A stretch of DNA of 38,059 nt from Gymnopilus junonius (Eukaryota; Basidiomycota; Agaricomycetes; Agaricales; Galerinaceae). The notes beneath the pieces are model-generated. The model made no database searches. It was not told the DNA's origin and saw only the letters and a program-made list of their open reading frames with translations. The DNA is taken from the NCBI GenBank assembly GCA_015501075.1, contig JADNYJ010000311.1, positions 1 to 38,059 on the forward strand, read 5' to 3'. Made by a program: the position numbers and the translations under genes. Position 1 is the stretch's first letter. Every line of letters begins with the position of its first letter. Of the stretch, positions 1 to 12,300 are shown piece after piece.

Positions 1-498
1 ACACACAACCTTTCAACCTACCTCGGCAGCCTGGAGGAGACCTATTTCCCCACTTTGGCCCAGAAACATGACGTGGCAAATGCGCATACGCAAATGACCT
101 GGGAGAGGGTGAAAGAGGCGACTCAGAGTGGACGGGATCGAATTAATCGTGGTGCGACGGTGGCTGTTGACAAAGTGCAGGAGGTGACAGGTCTCAAGCT
201 GAAGGAGACGCTTGGATGGCAGCAGAAGCAAATGGAAAAGGTGGAAAAGGCTGTTGTGCATACCAAGGACGCTATCGTGGAGAAGGTGGCAGAAAAGGTG
301 CACGAGGCTGAGAAGACGGCTAAGGATGCCCAGAGGAAGATTGTAGGTGAGGCGGAAGCGATTGAGAAGGAGATTGAGATCCAAGTTGAGGCCGCAGATA
401 AGAAGGTCGAGAAAAACGAGGATGTTGTAAAGTCGCTGGTATGTGACTTCTGGATCTTGTTCGTCGTAACATAGAGCTTACATTGTTCCTTTCAGTGA
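1..498 (+). CDS. 3' end of a helical, charged protein gene (partial; possibly a mitochondrial MICOS/ApoO-like protein)
   Basis: The frame is open from the left edge of the window, so the start lies outside it. Exons are <1-438 and 496-498. A GTATGT..TTTCAG intron (439-495) falls directly before the TGA, so the last coding exon holds only the stop codon. The visible 146 residues are almost all predicted helix. They begin with a YLGSLEETYFPTLAQKHD-like segment, pass through a TGLKLKE motif, and end in a long Lys/Glu/Ala heptad-like stretch (about residues 75-145). That composition fits an amphipathic or coiled-coil, LEA- or apolipoprotein-like protein. Similar helical proteins occur in the mitochondrial MICOS complex, but I cannot confirm membership without the N-terminus. 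The coding call is firm and the function is a guess. Confidence 0.6.
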
Positions 499-1060
499 TT
501 ATACTGCCACGGTGTCGAGGCCCCAGGACATCAGGAGACTTTAGAGTCTACATTACTCACAAAATAGACCATCTTTTTTTCCGAGCTGGCAAAGTGGGGC
601 TCGGCCTCGCTTGCTAAATCCTACATATCTAAAGTCGACAGAAGGCCGCAGTTTTCCGGTCTTCAAAGATTGGTCTAATTTAGGCTTTAAAGGTTGTTTC
701 GGTTCTCTGTTGTGGAGACCAAAACTATCTAGGTTATTTGAAGTGATCCTGGTGACTCAATTGTGTACCAACGACAGTGGGTGCCGGAGGGACGATTATC
801 AACAACTTCGGATCAACAAACTGTTGCCGGTGATCTATGTGCGGGGTGATCCAGAGGCTTGGAGGGAATGTGTGACTTGTTCCTCGCGCTGTTGGGCGTC
901 GGTATGTTGATCGAAGTCAGACTGAAAGCTTTGCTTTATGGCCGAGTCATGGTTAGAAGAGGCGAAGGCAGACTCGACAAATAGGCGGATTGCTGGCAAG
1001 AGTTGCTGGAGCATCCGGAGTAAGCGCTGCGTCGTCATGAGGTGGTAAGGGCAGTTACTG
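499..1060. other. Intergenic, no gene recognised
   Basis: Short frames occur on both strands, but none has family motifs or convincing splice signals. The minus strand near 835-1060 could hold further decayed remains of the GMC oxidoreductase located to the right, but I cannot align it with confidence. Confidence 0.5.
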
Positions 1061-1439
1061 ATGCGGATGAGTGATCAGTCCAGCCACAATGTCCGAAGAA
1101 GCCAAAGCAAAGACCGCGATCGTATGGGCGCCAGTAGCCAATAAACTGGCCCCCTCGTCGTTCGAGGAAAACTTGTGTCTGACACTGAAGGAGCGATTAC
1201 CTCAAGGATGCTCTTACAGCAAAGCGGGTTGGAGCGAGGAACTGGCGGAAGGAAATCGCCTGTGAAGTGCAATCCAAGGTCAGAATTCGTTTAGCGCTAG
1301 AGGTGGCAACTCACGAACCGTTGTCTCTTCAGGATCAACGACATCGTAACATAGACACCTTCCAAAAATCCAGCAGGGAGGGACACTCATGGTTATATTT
1401 GCAAGGGATGGCTTGATGTAGGTAAGCCAATGGATGTTG

Positions 1440-2650
1440 TTGGGGCGGAAAGAATGACGCTCACAAGTTCAATTCATATCTTGGAGAGAACTTCAGGCTG
1501 GCTGATTCTAGATAGCTCCAGTATATGGGGGATTTTATAACGCTAGGACTAGAAACCTGGCACTCAGAATCACTTCCTTCTTGACGTTCACAGTGTATCT
1601 CTTGCCATCATAAAGAAACTCAACAGCTTCGGCGCCTCGTTGTTCATTCCCTTTGGCTTCCTTAAATGAAATACGCAATACGAGTGCACTGGGGAGAACC
1701 TTGACAAATTTGAACGCGTCAGAAATGGTTTACGAAGTGAAAAAAGCTTTACATTATGTAAGGTTCGGGCGGTGAATGTTTGGAAGAAGGTATGCATTTG
1801 CAGCATAAGAATGTTTCCAGGTCTTTGGGTCCAAATTCGATGCTGCAATCCCTGTCCCGGTAATCTTTAAATCAAATGAGTACCACACTGAGTTAGAATA
1901 GCAAGCTTTATTTCATTACCCAAGAAAGGTATACAAACAGTTATACAAATGCCTTTACAATTCAATGATAGATGGGGTATATACATCACCAATATAATGG
2001 TCTTTGATCAACTTCAAGCCTTGATTAACCATTGTTTCCTGGAAGAGTAAGTCCTCCTTGCGAAGATGAGGAGGGATGACAACTCGAATTGGGCCCGATT
2101 TTCCACAAGATTCATCAGTAAAGTTGCGAGAGTACACATCCGTTTGTTCTTTCCCCGGGAGATGGACACTATGAGATCCAATGCATGTTCAGATACCAGA
2201 TAGAAGAAGAAATTTATTCTCGTCACATACCATTCCGCTTTATTAGTATATTCCTTGTAATCCGCTCAATTCCATCCTGGGTTCCCGAGCTTCTCGAAGT
2301 TGTTGATATCTGCTGCGTGCGGCTTACTCCAATAGTAAAAATTCATGGCAGAAGTTCCACCTAAAATGACACTAAGTCTGGAGAATATCACTCAAGGGTT
2401 TGAACATGCATTAATGCTATTAGCGAGTTCGCAATGTATTTTTCGCCTTATATCCGCTTTTGCACATTTTTGAGGAGCTGAATGCGGCTTTCGGGACAAC
2501 TTTCGGAATACGGCGCTCTGCATAACATGGCACGAATGTGTAATGACTAGTGTGAAATGACCAATTTACTGTTCTCACTTTCCACATCTTGAGTTGAATC
2601 TGCGGAGATCCTTTTGACATTATATCCACAAATTGCAGTTGTCTGAAGAA
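1440..2650 (-). pseudogene. Decayed GMC (glucose-methanol-choline) oxidoreductase, aryl-alcohol oxidase-like
   Basis: Read on the minus strand, fragments of a GMC flavoenzyme follow one another in the right order. From 2362 down, GGTSAMNFYYWSKP leads into FEKLGNPGWN and ADYKEYTNKAE, with TGA where the family has Trp. From 2100 to 1955 comes GPIRVVIPPHL..FQETMVNQGLKLI..GDV. From 1822 comes SYAANAYLLPNIHRPNLT, then TAA and TAG stops, then EAVEFLYDGKRYTVNVKKEV. At 1521-1455 comes LELS..QPEVLSKI with a further TGA, where the family has LELSGIGNPEVLSKYGI. The N-terminal FAD-binding GxGxxG and the C-terminal catalytic His region were not found. GMC oxidases of this type make H2O2 for lignin peroxidases. 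This copy is clearly dead: several stops, frame changes and missing ends. Sequence down to about 1070 may be a further C-terminal remnant. Confidence 0.75.
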
Positions 2651-4260
2651 GCGTTTCAACATCAGGAGTCATTGAAAATCATTTTTATCTACTCGAATAG
2701 GCGGTTATATAGCATATTGTTTTTCTTCGCCTGACAAGAGCAAACTGTCTTACGAGAGGGATAGTGCAGCAGCGTGAATAGTGGCAAGCTCGAGATCGTT
2801 TCAGGATGTTGACACTTACGTACATTCCAAAAACCGCACTGAACTTTCAGTGAAAGCTTGGAGCTTCGAGGCTGATTAAACCATCCAATGGGAACCTATT
2901 TCCGATTGCAGAGTTTGACAGAGTTGGTTTTGATTGTTAACATAATCACTCATCGTCAAATAAAGAAATGCATGGGTCCCAAGATCCCGATCCACAGGCG
3001 TCAGTGTGAGCCTGATCTGAAACTGAAAAAACCGTCAAAGGAGGTGGCAGAAACATCTCAAGCCTTTCTACACAGCAATTGCTGCCGTGGCGTACAGCTC
3101 GATACTTACTCATCTCTGACTAACTCGAAAGGGCGCTCATCCTCGTGCAAGATATGATTTGTGTTAAAATCAACGACTTGGAGCTCGCATCGCCTCGACA
3201 AGTACGGGGATCCGGGGGCTGTCCCTTTTCTCAAGAACCCTGCAGCATCACGTGTCTATCTGTGGCCAGGGCAGTGACCTGCAGTGACTGGAGTACTGGC
3301 GTTAGGACACTGCTTTGCTCCATCCCAGAGCTTCATGTTCCCAGGATTATCATATCGACTAAAGTACAGATAAGAGCAACGGAAGGAGTGTCTTATCTGC
3401 GAAAAGTATTTGAAATTTGTCCCTAATTTTTGATAATAATAAATGTATTCGATGATTCCATGTATTTCTTTCAAAGAAATAGCTAGCCTCATAGTACGCC
3501 GCTTGCATGTCCACACAGTGGTGTAATTTCTATGTGAGGTGAGTTGTTGGTGTTTTGTCTTCTCCATGAGGCATGTGATAGGTAGACTTCTCGGCAGTCG
3601 AGACTTCAATGACTGGCAGTCAAGCCTACGTATTGGACCTTTTCGGCGATTACCCCAGGAAGGAGAAGTGTGGAATTGCAACGTTAACGATCCGATGGTT
3701 GGTTTAGAGAACGAAAATAACATCCATCTTTCTGCATTGCAAGTCATACATAACGTCATCATCTAGTTCCTCAAGAGAGGAAATGGGAGCTCGCTATCTT
3801 CGATTGTTGGATGGGGAGAGAAGAAATGGCCTTACAGCATAGCGAGCCAAAAAAAAAAAAAGAGTAACTATCTTCTGCGCTTTGCATACCAGAGTCGAAG
3901 TGTTACATAGAACATCCAAGGTAAAAATAACAGAAGGCTCCAGATAATGGCTGTCATGAGTATGTTGAATTCATAAGAAAACATTGCGTCGTAAAGGAGT
4001 GTAAGGATGGTAGAGAAAAAAGTGACTATCTACTAATACTACTTAAAAAATTGATGCGACGGGAGTGAGTGACTGGGAGATAAGACGACAGAGTCATGGT
4101 GGATGAGAAGGAAAAGGGATGAACAGAATTCTGACTTTGTACCTATGTATGTATGCAAAAACAATCGCAGAAGAATCACAGCTGAAGGGAGTGTAGAAAT
4201 GAATTTGAAATGAGGGTGACAATACTCTAAGGAAGATGAAAAAGACAAAAACAGGAAGAA
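2651..4260. other. Intergenic, no gene recognised
   Basis: No frame here shows family motifs. The longest, a 168-codon minus frame at 3256-3762, has the erratic composition of a chance frame and no splice context. A poly-A run of about 13 lies near 3850. The right part presumably includes the 3' UTR of the HAPSTR1-like gene. Confidence 0.5.
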
Positions 4261-5472
4261 TCATCTCCTAGCAACGCGCTTTCTTTCCCGCCCGTCCTCT
4301 TCAACATCCATGTCCTCGGAATTCATCTGGATGACGCTAATGTTCGAATTATGGGGTTGTAATTGAGGGAGGTTCCTTGAGCTCCTGTTTCTCCGTCTGC
4401 CGAGACTCGAGCCGGTGGTACCTGCAAACACACTAGCATTCGTGCCGGCAAGGCCGCCTGGGGAGGAAACAGTGGAAGAAGGACCGCCGATAGATATCGC
4501 AGGGTTGTCAAGCATCATCATTACAGCATGACGCCGTTTCGCACCAGCCCCGATCATGATAGGCGGCTGCTCTGAGAAAGAAACCGAATCTGAAGTAGAG
4601 AAGGACTCCGTGACGTGCGATGCAGAATGATGGAATGGGGGTATCGAGGTCTGGGGAGCCTCCTTCGTTGACGATGGTCGGGACTTCATCGAGCGTGTTC
4701 CTGGTCGAGATGAAGGTCCCGATGGAGGAGGTGAAGGGGATGAAGGTTCTGAAATCACTCCTGGATGGGAAACGGGTGAGTTCGGAGTTGGGAGAGTTGT
4801 AGCCTAGGGTGGGTATAGCGTCATCAATCAGATAAAAAAATTCAGAGGAAATTTACACAACAAAGGGGCCACATACCATAGGATCCTTTAACCGATTAGT
4901 TGAAGCGCTTGAAGATAATGGTACAGATTTCTTGCCCTTGCCTTCCGATTTCAAGACAGCTGGTACGGTAACAGAACGGGGGTTAGCTGGGCGCGGGGCC
5001 GTAGTAACGCGTTCCTTGTCCTTCTCCCTCTCCTCTTCTTCATCCTCTTCCTCTTCCCGAGCTTTGATTGCGTCCATCCTAGCCTCTGTCCAGTCCATCA
5101 CCCGCCCTATCGTCATGCCACCACCTTCCACAGCGCTGGATGAACCCGTGGGTGACTGCCCGATGTCACTCGCCGAGACACCTTGCTGAACGAAGTTGAG
5201 TAAATCTTGACAAGCAGCGGCGTATCCTGCATTATAAGCCCTCTTCGCGTTCTTCCTCGACGAGCGGTACAGTGTTGTTATGCTTAGAGCAGCACCTGTT
5301 TGTATGATGAAAATTGAAGACGATAGATGGATTGGTCAGTGCCTTTGTTCCCTTGGGAAAGTGAGAAAGAAAAGGAGACAGTACCTTTGAAGTCATTGAG
5401 AAGTTCCTTCTCCGCATTCTGTTGGGACGTTGGAAGTGAATTTGCGAGTGTGTTGAGGTTGAGACTCTCCAT
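4261..5472 (-). CDS. HAPSTR1-like (C16orf72/DUF4588-type) nuclear protein
   Basis: Three exons: 5385-5472, 4877-5295 and 4261-4803. All phases agree (88+419+543 nt, 349 residues). Introns are GTACTG..CAG and GTATGT..TAG. Start: the first ATG (MESLNLNTLANSL). Residues about 20-65 (LLNDFKGAALSITTLYRSS, then KRAYNAGYAAACQDLLNFV) resemble the conserved core of human HAPSTR1, which has an FQNAATAVTNLYK segment followed by a GYQ..DVLAWV segment. The rest is low complexity: an acidic run of Glu/Asp with Arg/Lys at about residues 105-125, Ser/Pro-rich linkers, a KRRHA patch and a basic C-terminus (RERKRVARR) that could act as a nuclear localisation signal. HAPSTR1 is a stress-response partner of the HUWE1 ubiquitin ligase. 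The gene model is strong; the family assignment rests on one short helical block recalled from memory and is moderate. Confidence 0.7.
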
Positions 5473-6947
5473 TGGGATGAAGGTCAGGATGAAGAACCAA
5501 GATGTAAATCGAAACGGGTTCCTAAAGCGGGTCGGTGGATTATGTAAGCAACATTATACTTCGATACATAAATCTTGAAATTTAGAGAATTTTCAAGCAA
5601 ATCGTAAATCAGCATTTACTACAATGTAAAACTTCCTGGGATACTGAGATAAAATTTTCTCGAATTTTAAAAGTGCATTGAAAACTTTGAACAGAATTCT
5701 TTCCGTTTGGTCCGTGACCCGCCTGAGTCACGCAGAACAAACTGAACAATGGTTTGATGCGCCTCCTGGCGTTTGCTCCTTGCTTCCGACACGAGTCATG
5801 CTATATGTATCGACCATTATCCGCGTTCACAAACGTGGAATCCTGTCCTCGGCTGCGGTACCTTTCTAACAAGCACAACGGCCTTCACTGGTACCATCGT
5901 CGGATTAACACGCTTTTGTCCAGTTGCCTTGCCGTGCTATGGCCGCAACCACCGATCTATTCCGAGCCCATGATAATAGGATCCTGGTCTGACGGACTGA
6001 CGGATTTGATTCTGAGTAGATCGATAATCAACCGCCATTTACGGACGCATTTAACGGGATTCTCCCGTCAGCGGAAGCTGTCCTACTCTCGGTTTATTTC
6101 CGTACACTTGACAGTTGGGATGACCTATTAAACGTGGTTCACGCGTTTTTTTGTTTCCACCTTCTTGCCAATTCTTTTTCTTTTTACCCCACAACTCTCT
6201 CCGTACCTTCTGTCTTCTGTCAAGAACTAACACTTCGGTCTTTTGAAGAGAAAGCATTTTTCTTCGTTTCACAATAGCGCTAACAAACGAAGGTTTCCAG
6301 AACACGATCCATGGCACAATGCCAGGCCATCACGGTTGTATTGCCTACCTCCCTTGCTTCCTCACGCGTGCGATACTGCGATACTAGATGCTTGAGGCGC
6401 CCATTTTACTCCTGTGCAGGTATCAAATGTGTGATAAGGATTGGGTTTAGTGGTTCTTGGCTATCGACCACTGGGGGTCACGGTGTCTGCACACTATTTC
6501 ATAGGATCCCGTTAAGTTGAGGGAATTTCCAAGCATGTTCACCCAGCTATGTATGTTCATTCCATGTTCTAAGCGCGTTGCTCAAGTATGTCTGCAGTAC
6601 TGGCCTCCGCTTTCAACTCCGGCTACTCTGGCTATGCTAACCCGGGGATTTTCCAAGCTCAGGACCCATACCGAGTTGCCAAGAAGACGGGATACGAAGA
6701 TTCATACTGTAGTTGCGCTTTCCGTAGCTCAGCCTGTGCTTGGAACAGTGAGGATGCAACGTTTTTCATTCTATTCCACCTCTGCACGACCATACTTGCC
6801 AGCCCCAATCCACGCTGTTTCCATGTTTCTGACGCCGACATCAACCTGAAACACTTTTTATAGTAGAGCAATCTTCCCTCCGCAAGTTCGCCTTCATTTC
6901 CTGTTCCAATACGACAATTACTTGTGAGTATTACCATTGGCGATTCT
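5473..6947. other. Intergenic region between divergent genes, no gene recognised
   Basis: This stretch separates the minus-strand HAPSTR1-like gene from the plus-strand GTPase gene and should hold both promoters. Several frames of 60-125 codons occur on each strand, for example 5754-6131 and 6588-6863 on the plus strand. They lack motifs and overlap one another in different frames. Confidence 0.45.
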
Positions 6948-8385
6948 ATGTCTACTGAAGCAGGCTTTCTTCATAGTTCCATGCATTTCAACTCTGTCTG
7001 GATCTCTGGCGGAAATATTAACTATTTCAAATCACTGCGATATACGCATTCTCCTCATTCCTCCTCACGTTCAACGATCAGGAAGAAGTGGGAAAAGAAT
7101 GTATTTGAGTACGGTGATCCTCGCTACAATGCGGATCCTGACGACACCATTATTCTGTAAGTCATTTTTCTTCGACGAACTTCCTTGCATTGCGTTTATG
7201 TATGTACCTGTCAGTGTAATGGGACCTCCGGATTCAGGAAAAAGCACGGTAAATCTTATCCAGTACATAAAATAATTGCCCGCTCGTTCATATTTGCTTA
7301 AAGTTCATTCAGAGTCTCCGATGCAGCTCACAAACATCCCCTGGGGGTAGTCTTCATTCGCGCAACAAGAAAATTGAGTGGCATTACATTGACTCTGATC
7401 GGCCTTTGGACCACCCAAATGGAAGACTGGTTGTGGCGGAAATCCCATCTTTTGATGATACTCTGGAGGGCGATAAAGAGACCCTGAGACAGATTGCCGC
7501 GTGGCTCGCACATTGGTAAGTTAACTTTGTCCCTGAAAGCTACTCTGGCTAATCAATGACCTTGAAATGAAAAATCAAAGCTATGGAATGGGTGTGAAGT
7601 TTGGGGGCGCTATTTATCTACACGATATATCTCTTCCTCGCCTGACGAGTTCAGTTCGGAGAAACCTTGATCTATTTCGCTCTATATGTGGCAGAGTTGG
7701 CCTTTCGGCTGTCGTCCTCTCCACCACAAAGTGGTGCTGCATTAACAATGCAACAGGAGAACAGCGGGAGCGACAGTTAAAAGACGGACTGTGGAAGGAT
7801 ATAATCGCTTCTCGAAGTTCGGTCCGCCGGTTTGACGGCACGCCTGAATCTGCCTGGAAAATCCTCAATTTCATACTTGACAGAGTCCAGAACACCTATT
7901 CCGCTGAAGCACTGCGCATTCAGAAGGAAGTTGTCGATCTTAATTACCGTGTTCAAGAAACAGATGCAGGAAGATTGCTTCATTCCATGCTTGTGGACAC
8001 GCGAACACTTTATCGAGACCGCATCAGATCATGGAAAGTACAGTTCCAAGATAACGGTATGACAGGCGAATTGGAGGTATTTACTGAGTATGAAAAGCGC
8101 CTCACCAAAGACATAAAGGCTTTGGAATTAGGATTTCGAGGGCGCCTCCGTCTTTTGATGAGCAATGCTGTGAGTGTCAATTATGAGAACGATTTATTGT
8201 GGTTAGTGGCTGACCTGCGTGAGCGACCAGTACGATTGAAGGCTAGATGTTACGGCCCATTTCGAAACAAAGGGCTACGTTATTTCTCTGAGCCTTGCCG
8301 TATGCGTTTACATATGCTTACTTGGATATGTTATTTGAAAGGCGAAATATTTTCGCATCGCAATTTTTGTCTTTATACATACTAG
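6948..8385 (+). CDS. P-loop GTPase, AIG1/septin-like G-domain protein of the agaricomycete type
   Basis: Proposed exons: 6948-7156, 7215-7248, 7313-7515 and 7581-8385 (416 residues, phases consistent). The first junction creates DDTIILVMGPPDSGKST at about residues 65-81, a textbook Walker A (GxxxxGKS/T) after a hydrophobic strand. Exon 3 carries VVAEIPSFDDT, the position where the family has DTPGFDDT. Exon 4 continues with GGAIYLHDIS..R...NLDLF..ICG and VVLSTTKW, the equivalents of the family's GVIYLHRIS and VVLVTTMW blocks. A helical region rich in Glu/Arg follows. The start is uncertain: 6948 is the first in-frame ATG, 6978 is possible. The exon 2/exon 3 join is also unsure; an alternative donor a few codons later would keep a few more residues after the P-loop. 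The G3 motif is degenerate, so GTP hydrolysis may be impaired. These genes are numerous and functionally unknown in mushrooms. Confidence 0.7.
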
Positions 8386-9380
8386 TACTGCATACAATAC
8401 TAATTTCTAATTACCTTGTTAACTTACATCGCCCTTTCCTTGTATCATTTGGTCTCCAGAATGGAAGAGGCAAGGTGATCATACATAGGCTTGGCTCGCG
8501 TGGAAAGCACGTGGCTCCGAGGATACTCCGCTTCCCCGAACGGGTCATCCCGTTTCCTCAATCAAAGTGTGGCGCAGCAGCCTAAACGGGGATACCGTCA
8601 TCGATCAATCGATCATGCCGAATCCGGTGTTCCGGGAACCCGATTCCCAGCCCAAGACCAAGGCAGCGGAACCACTTTTATACTTTGATTCAAAGTTCAT
8701 TGACACTCCGCATTCTAAAATAAAATAAAGTACTCGAGCGATATGCATGTACAATGCACACCCACGGACAACTCATAGAGTCAGTGAATTTTTGAATCTA
8801 AGTATAAGCTGGGTTTCCATGGAACCATGCATGCATCCACCGAGATTTCGGCGTTCACCTACTTTCCAAAGGTACATAATCAAGTACTCAAAAACCGATG
8901 CGCATACATGCAACACATGTTCTAGTAGTAACATACTTGTAACGTACAAACGTATAAATCTTGTCGATATTCATCTACATATATCGTTTTCCTTTTACCC
9001 ATTTCCAAACTCTAAAGTATAGTACGCAGCGGGAGGACGCAAAAGCACAACAGACAACAGAGAAGAGAAAGGAAGGTGATGGAAGTAGGCAAGGTAGAGA
9101 CGAAGGACAGAGTAAAGCAGAGTGAGAGGGGTAGTGTAATGGGGTGCTGGCAGAGGAGGCAGAGTAGCACAGTACAACGTACAACAAAACAAGTGAAAAG
9201 AGAGGATATTAGGAGAGTAAAAAATGCAAATCCAGATACGATCCAAAACAAAAGAAAGGTTAAAAGTAGGATAAAAGAAGAAAAATAAAGAAAAGAATAA
9301 AAACATCAGGAGAACAGAGAACCAAGACGGGATTCTTCTAAGATTATTTTGTCCTTCTTCTTCTTCATCGTCATCGTCAT
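8386..9380. other. Intergenic (3' flanks of convergent genes), no gene recognised
   Basis: AT-rich sequence between the GTPase gene and the end of the trehalose gene. The minus frames at 8975-9417 are hydrophobic (Leu/Phe/Ser/Cys) only because the plus strand is purine-rich. They have no start context or motif. Confidence 0.5.
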
Positions 9381-12300
9381 TCAAACACCTGCAAAAGCCC
9401 TCAAAACAGCCACACATCCGCCCTCACTCGCACTCTCCAACTTCCACCTCGCATCCGTCCCCTTCCCACTCGTACTAACCGTCTCACACCCGTCAAACTC
9501 ACCCAACCTCCTCAACAACTTCTCATCACTACTAATCGCCAGCAAAAAATCAATATCATGCACACCCCCGCCGTCCCCCGAGGATGTATACCCGAACCCG
9601 CCAAAGGATGACTCGTCCGCGACCATACTGGGAGGAGGTGCGAAGCTCTTGCCGGTGTTGAACAGGGTGGTGGAGGTGACGTTGGGTAAAGAGGATGTGG
9701 ATGTGAATGAGAAGGTGGATACGGGGGATACGGCTCCGTCAGAGTGCGAAGAGGGGAAGGGCGAGCTGCCGACCCATGAGCCGCTCATGGACCGTACATG
9801 TGCGTTGTGGTGGTGATGATGATTATAATGATGTCCGTTATGCGACCTCCCTGGACCACCAGGATGTAAGATCGCACCAACAGCGGTGGACCTCGAGATA
9901 TTATTCGGCATGACGAGGAAACTGTTGCGACCTGGGATGATCCTCAGACCGTATCTCTCCCCGAGGGAATCGAAGATATGGTTCTGCGCTTCAGCAGCTT
10001 GACGCTGGGCCCATTGTCGGTCGGCTGTGTTGGAGGACTCGGATTCGTCTGTCCAGAATCGCCAGACCATGGACGCTTGGCGTTCTTCTATGAATGAACC
10101 TGGTGTACGTTCGGTGAACTGTGTAATAATTCATATGAATATCCAATAACATAGATATAAATTAAAGAGAAAATACGCACATAGTTCAAAATTTCCAAAC
10201 ACGCGCTCTTCCAAGTCAAATTGAAGTTGGACACCATGTTGATCCATTCATCACCAAAAGAGCTCACAGCGCGCGTCTTGATGAAGCATCCGTTCTCAGC
10301 CCTATATTCGTATGCATATCAGACATCATCCCAAAAAAGCCGACAAGGAAAACGACATACACAATCCCAACCTTCGGCACCCTCCTCGCCACAGCCTCAA
10401 GCACACCCTTCACCCTCAACCCACTCAACAACCACACCTCATTCCTCCTCTCATCCTCCGCAAGTTTACCCAGGACTTCCACAGCCTCCTCCACCTGCCT
10501 AGGCAACTGCACCTCTTCCACCCTATCCTCACCCTCCCCTACCTCACTCCCACTAAACCCGCTCTCACTCCCACCAAACCCATTCTCACTCCCACCAACA
10601 CCCCCAAGGCCCAACGCCAACACCCCCTCCTTGCTCAAATCCCTCCTCCACAATGTGCCCTCAAAATCAACAAGGATGAGTCTCCTCTGCGAGTGTTTAT
10701 ACTTGGGCAGCAGGGAGGTGGGTTTGAGGACGGGTAGAGAGGCCAGGGAGGACGTCGGGTCGTCCAGCGAGGCGGTGTGCTCGGTGTTGGCGCGCACGCA
10801 CCGGGTGAGGAAGGACGTGACGAATGCTTGCGCTGTCTGAGTGGTGACATGGTTGTGCAAGTCTTCCCAACGGGAACGCGCTTCTTCGGTGCTCATAGTT
10901 AGAGCTTGTTGGATGGCGTTGGCGGTGCCGCGTGTGTCCCATGGGTTGATGGCGATACAGGACCTGAACCCGCTATAGCTGTAGCTGCCAGTGAACTAAA
11001 ATTTGTTTGAGACATCATATTAGAATCCTGTTCTCACAAAAAAAGTCAAAAAAGAAACATCAGCTCACCTCACTCAATATAAGCGGCCTCCACCTGCCCT
11101 CCTGACACTCCACAAACTCATGCGTCCTCAACGCCATCCCCTCCCTCAAACTCGTCACAATAAACGCATCCGCCACGCTCAACAACGCCAGATACTGGCT
11201 GAAAGTCAGATCCTGTGTGTGTAGAAACACCACGGGCTGGTATGTGAGGGTACTGAACCGTGAATTGATGTGCGAGACGACGTCGTTCACGTCCCCGGCG
11301 GCGGCTTCGTTTGGCTCCGAGGTTTGCAAGGCGACTTGGATGAGCACGACTTGGCCTTGGAAGGAGGGGTATTTCTCTAGGAAGGTTTCGAATGCGAGGA
11401 GTTTGTGGCGTACGCCCTGGAGATGAGTGAGTAAAGTTGAGGGTTGGAAGTTTAGGAGGAAGGCCCACCTGAATTTCGTCGAGTTTGTCTCGGCCCACGA
11501 CGATTTTCATACCAGCGTAGCGCTGCTTGAGGACTTGGACCCACTCCGCAACCTCAGGTTCATGTCTACAAAAAAAATCAGTTCGCACCATCTCAAAGGC
11601 CTCAAAAAATCCTTCAAAGCCCACTTCTTCAAATGCAACTGCCTCACATCAATCCCCATAGGGAACACACCCACATCTACAAACCTGCCACGTTCCACAA
11701 CACCATCTCTGACTCTCTTCTCTGGCTCATGATCCTCTTTCTGCCTCTCCTTCTCCACCATCTCGCTAACCGTCAGCCCTTCGCCCTCAGGTACCTGAAT
11801 ACCCCTCGGCAGAGCCTCAAAGCTCAGAATCCGACTGACAGTCTGCCTCCAATGCCTGGCATAGTTGGACGTCTGGAACCCAACAATATCGGCACCAAGC
11901 ATACCCCTCAACAGGTCCTTACGGACACTGAGACAGCGGAATATCTCAGAGGAGGGGAAGGCGACGTGCATGAAGAAGCCTATAGGGGTGGTTGGGGGTA
12001 TTTTGGGGCTAAGGCGGAGGAGGGTAGGGAGGAGGAGGAGATGGTAGTCGTTCACCCAGATGATGTCGCCTTCTTGGTAGGTAGAGGTGATGGCGTCTGC
12101 GAAACGCTGGTTGACGGCGGCGTATTGTTTGTAGGACTCGGATTCGTAAAACATCTTAGTTTTGGGGGCGTCGGGGACGGCGTAGTGCAGGCATGGCCAG
12201 AGGACCTGAGATTTTTTAAGAAAAGTTAGTGATGTCATCAATGAGCACAAGCGATTTTATTTTATCTCGTACTTGATGGCAGAACTCATCATAGCATCCT

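Noticed and set aside
1071..1265. Plus-strand frame beginning MISPATMSEEAK
   Set aside because: It overlaps sequence that may be a minus-strand GMC remnant and has no splice partner or family.
3256..3762. 168-codon minus-strand frame
   Set aside because: Composition resembles random translation, and no motif or intron structure was seen.
9349..9816. 155-codon plus-strand frame
   Set aside because: Antisense to the last exon of the trehalose subunit gene.
11633..12229. 198-codon plus-strand open frame
   Set aside because: Antisense shadow of exon 3 of the trehalose subunit gene; no motif of its own.
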